A stretch of DNA of 64,000 bases from assembly GCA_037074705.1 (NCBI GenBank), contig CM073590.1, positions 9,246,001 to 9,310,000 of the forward strand. Reading direction: 5' to 3'. The notes under the pieces were generated by a model. The model worked only from the letters and a program-made list of their open reading frames with translations, had not been told where the DNA came from and ran no database searches. The position numbers and the translations under genes are program-made. The stretch's first letter is position 1. Each line of letters starts with the position of its first letter. This document shows positions 62,717 through 64,000 of this stretch, one piece after another. This DNA is from Zhengitettix transpicula. Lineage: Eukaryota; Arthropoda; Insecta; Orthoptera; Tetrigidae.

Positions 62717-63121
62717 GTGGCATTTCAACATTGTAAAGGGACTGTGGGTATAGATCCATCTCAGGCGCCTTTTAGTCGACGAGAGAGCCAGTACTGGGAG
62801 AGGAGATTGCTGGCCCCTCGTAGCGAGAGAGGAAACCGATTCACTTTTTTGCTTTTAGGACCAAGTGAGTTTCAAGATGAGGAGCGGCGGCGTCTGTTTT
62901 TCCATTCTTCGTTCGCCTCTTCCCCGAGAGAGTTGTCTAAGAGGGAATTTGCAAGCGAGCGTGTTCCCCTGGGCGAACTTCTTCTTTCATCGCTAATATT
63001 GTTTAAAACGTTCGATCTCTCCTGGAGCTGGCTGCATAATGGCGAATTCCTGTCCCTTGCGGTCTCTACGATCGCTTCTCTTCATTACGTATATGTCCTA
63101 ATGCATCGCAATCGGATTTAA
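62717..63121 (+). other. GC-rich segment with a 134-codon open frame, unidentified
   Basis: The frame is the longest in the window outside the exons (134 codons) and rich in Arg, Ser and Glu (SRRESQYWERRLLAPRSERG). I see no domain. A lack of splice signals in the right place and of Ig features argues against a Dscam exon. A mobile-element piece, possibly an LTR or 5' UTR, is more likely. Confidence 0.25.
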
Positions 63122-63611
63122 TTTGAATGTCGCTTTTAGCAACAACAAAAAAATGAGCGTATTCAATTGTGATTAAATCGTTTCCTAACTGAATCTAAAT
63201 TTAAAATCCAAAATAATCCCATACAAGAAACTTGTAAGTGCAACTTCGTATACTTTTAAAATATTTAGCCATTCTAATTATTAAAAGCTCGGTTATATTT
63301 CGCGCCAATCTTTTCAAAGCACATCTCTGCTACGAAAAGGTTCCGATTCCAGGGTCGGCCAAATGACAGTAACAATGAATCGTAAAACGGAGACAGGATC
63401 AGTTGAGTTTCCATTTTAAAATTATTATATTTTCTGCTATTCTCGGGTTTCATTAAAGCCCGTATTTTATACATCAATTTTAGATACCGCTTCGACAGTA
63501 AACTAGCATAATAGAAAGCATTGTCCATATAATACGTTCGTTTACATTTTCCATACTCTTCTTTACGGTTTTTAAACAGTTACTATCATTTATTATATAA
63601 AACGGCATTTT

Positions 63612-63784
63612 TGACTAATCACGGACATTTATTTGAGAAAATTTAATTCTAAATAGCAACGACGTTTCAGTTCATTTTTCAATCACCAGAAATAAATAGT
63701 CACAGCCAAAGGGAACAAAAGAGTACTGAAACGTCATTGCTATTTTGAATTGACTTTTCTTAAATAATGTCTGTTATTAGTACT
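63612..63784 (+). repeat. Hammerhead-like inverted repeat H8
   Basis: Arms 63612-63673 and 63723-63784 are inverted copies around GCAACGACGTTTCAGTTC and GTACTGAAACGTCATTGC, with GAAACGTC at 63728-63735 and its complement in the left arm. The CTGANGA core is not recognisable in the loop. Confidence 0.5.
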
Positions 63785-64000
63785 TAGACGTTATTAGACG
63801 TAGAAACATAAAACATTTAATCAGTTGTTTTCTCCCTGCTGCTTTTTGCCAGTATTAATTATTTTATGTGAACCATTTTTTTTCTCATTTGAAAGTAGTA
63901 AGGTGCAAAAGATATTATTCAGATTCTAGAGAATGGTACGCGGGGTTATTGTAGTGAACTGGCGTTAAATAGAACAACAGCGATTTTTGAATGTGAGTAC

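Larger units (their letters stand above)
20512..64000 (+). other. Dscam2-like downstream intron, at least 43.5 kb, continues past window
   Basis: The intron starts with GTATGAG and no following Dscam exon was found before the window ends. Beyond the listed elements I recognise nothing in 20512-21650, 22120-22840, 23110-23930, 24450-25050, 25940-27250, 27425-30285, 30560-31330, 31700-32020, 32330-34060, 35315-36920, 38690-39195, 39310-39730, 39970-40430, 40650-42075, 42645-43120, 45000-46005, 46260-47055, 47360-47645, 48970-49640, 50420-51560, 52100-52440, 53325-54860, 56460-57940, 58270-59440, 59690-59990, 60170-61030, 61560-61795, 61870-62700 and 63125-63610. These are AT-rich and without long reading frames. 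Confidence 0.75.

Noticed and set aside
62717..63121. Next Dscam exon
   Set aside because: The next exon should encode the rest of Ig5 with a second cysteine in a YxC motif. This frame has no such pattern.
20512..64000. Arrays of alternative Dscam exons (as in Dscam1 exons 4, 6 and 9)
   Set aside because: No repeated Ig half-domains between splice sites were seen. The gene looks Dscam2-like and the variable Ig7 exons would lie further downstream.

Overview
This is non-coding-dominated genomic DNA from a large-genome insect. Two exons of a Dscam-family immunoglobulin cell-adhesion gene lie on the + strand, at 1-406 (its 5' part is cut by the window edge) and 20367-20511. They join in frame across an intron of 19,960 bp. 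A second intron runs from 20512 to at least the end of the window (43.5 kb or more). The protein matches the Dscam2-type paralogue better than hypervariable Dscam1, judged from remembered family features; no array of alternative exons is present. Intron size, AT-richness and repeat spectrum suggest a hemimetabolous insect, possibly a cockroach or termite, but the species assignment is inference.

Intron 1 (407-20366) holds a head-to-head pair of tRNA-derived SINEs (1764-1975), another SINE family copy (2769-2978), two LTR/PBS fragments in tandem separated by TA repeats (3371-5485), a LINE reverse-transcriptase fragment (8390-8945), a solo LTR in an ATAT site (13498-14412) that carries a nested 204-bp palindromic insertion (13769-13972), Helitron-like tandem blocks (9318-9515, 15640-16240), a poly(A)-tailed repeat family here called A (17933-18560) and a CpG-rich island that may be regulatory (11700-12030).

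Intron 2 (20512-64000) holds more family A copies (21650, 32024, 34567, 39195, 47058, 52444, 52775), further Helitron-like blocks (25050-25935, 36930-37745, with a hairpin-CTAG end at 38660-38685), a decayed MULE transposase next to another LTR (43120-44717), two hAT elements (42079-42641 and 47656-48956), two LINE fragments (49640-50410, 61030-61560), a dead mariner (54866-55915) and several GC-rich segments of unknown nature.

The most striking structure is a set of short elements bearing a hammerhead-ribozyme-like core (CTGANGA, small stem, GAAACGTY). At least eight loci carry the GAAACGT-type core. Three (13769-13972, 31428-31605, 40441-40642) have the same build: a common 3' tail of about 33 bp followed by an inverted duplication folding back at or near the ribozyme core. 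Two have arms of exactly 84 bp and a 2-nt spacer, one of them a perfect palindrome. Clear 10-13 bp target-site duplications flank three of the loci, which marks them as retrotransposed units, probably derived from Penelope-like elements.

No complete gene other than the partial Dscam is supported. All transposase and reverse-transcriptase remnants are broken by stops, frameshifts or deletions.
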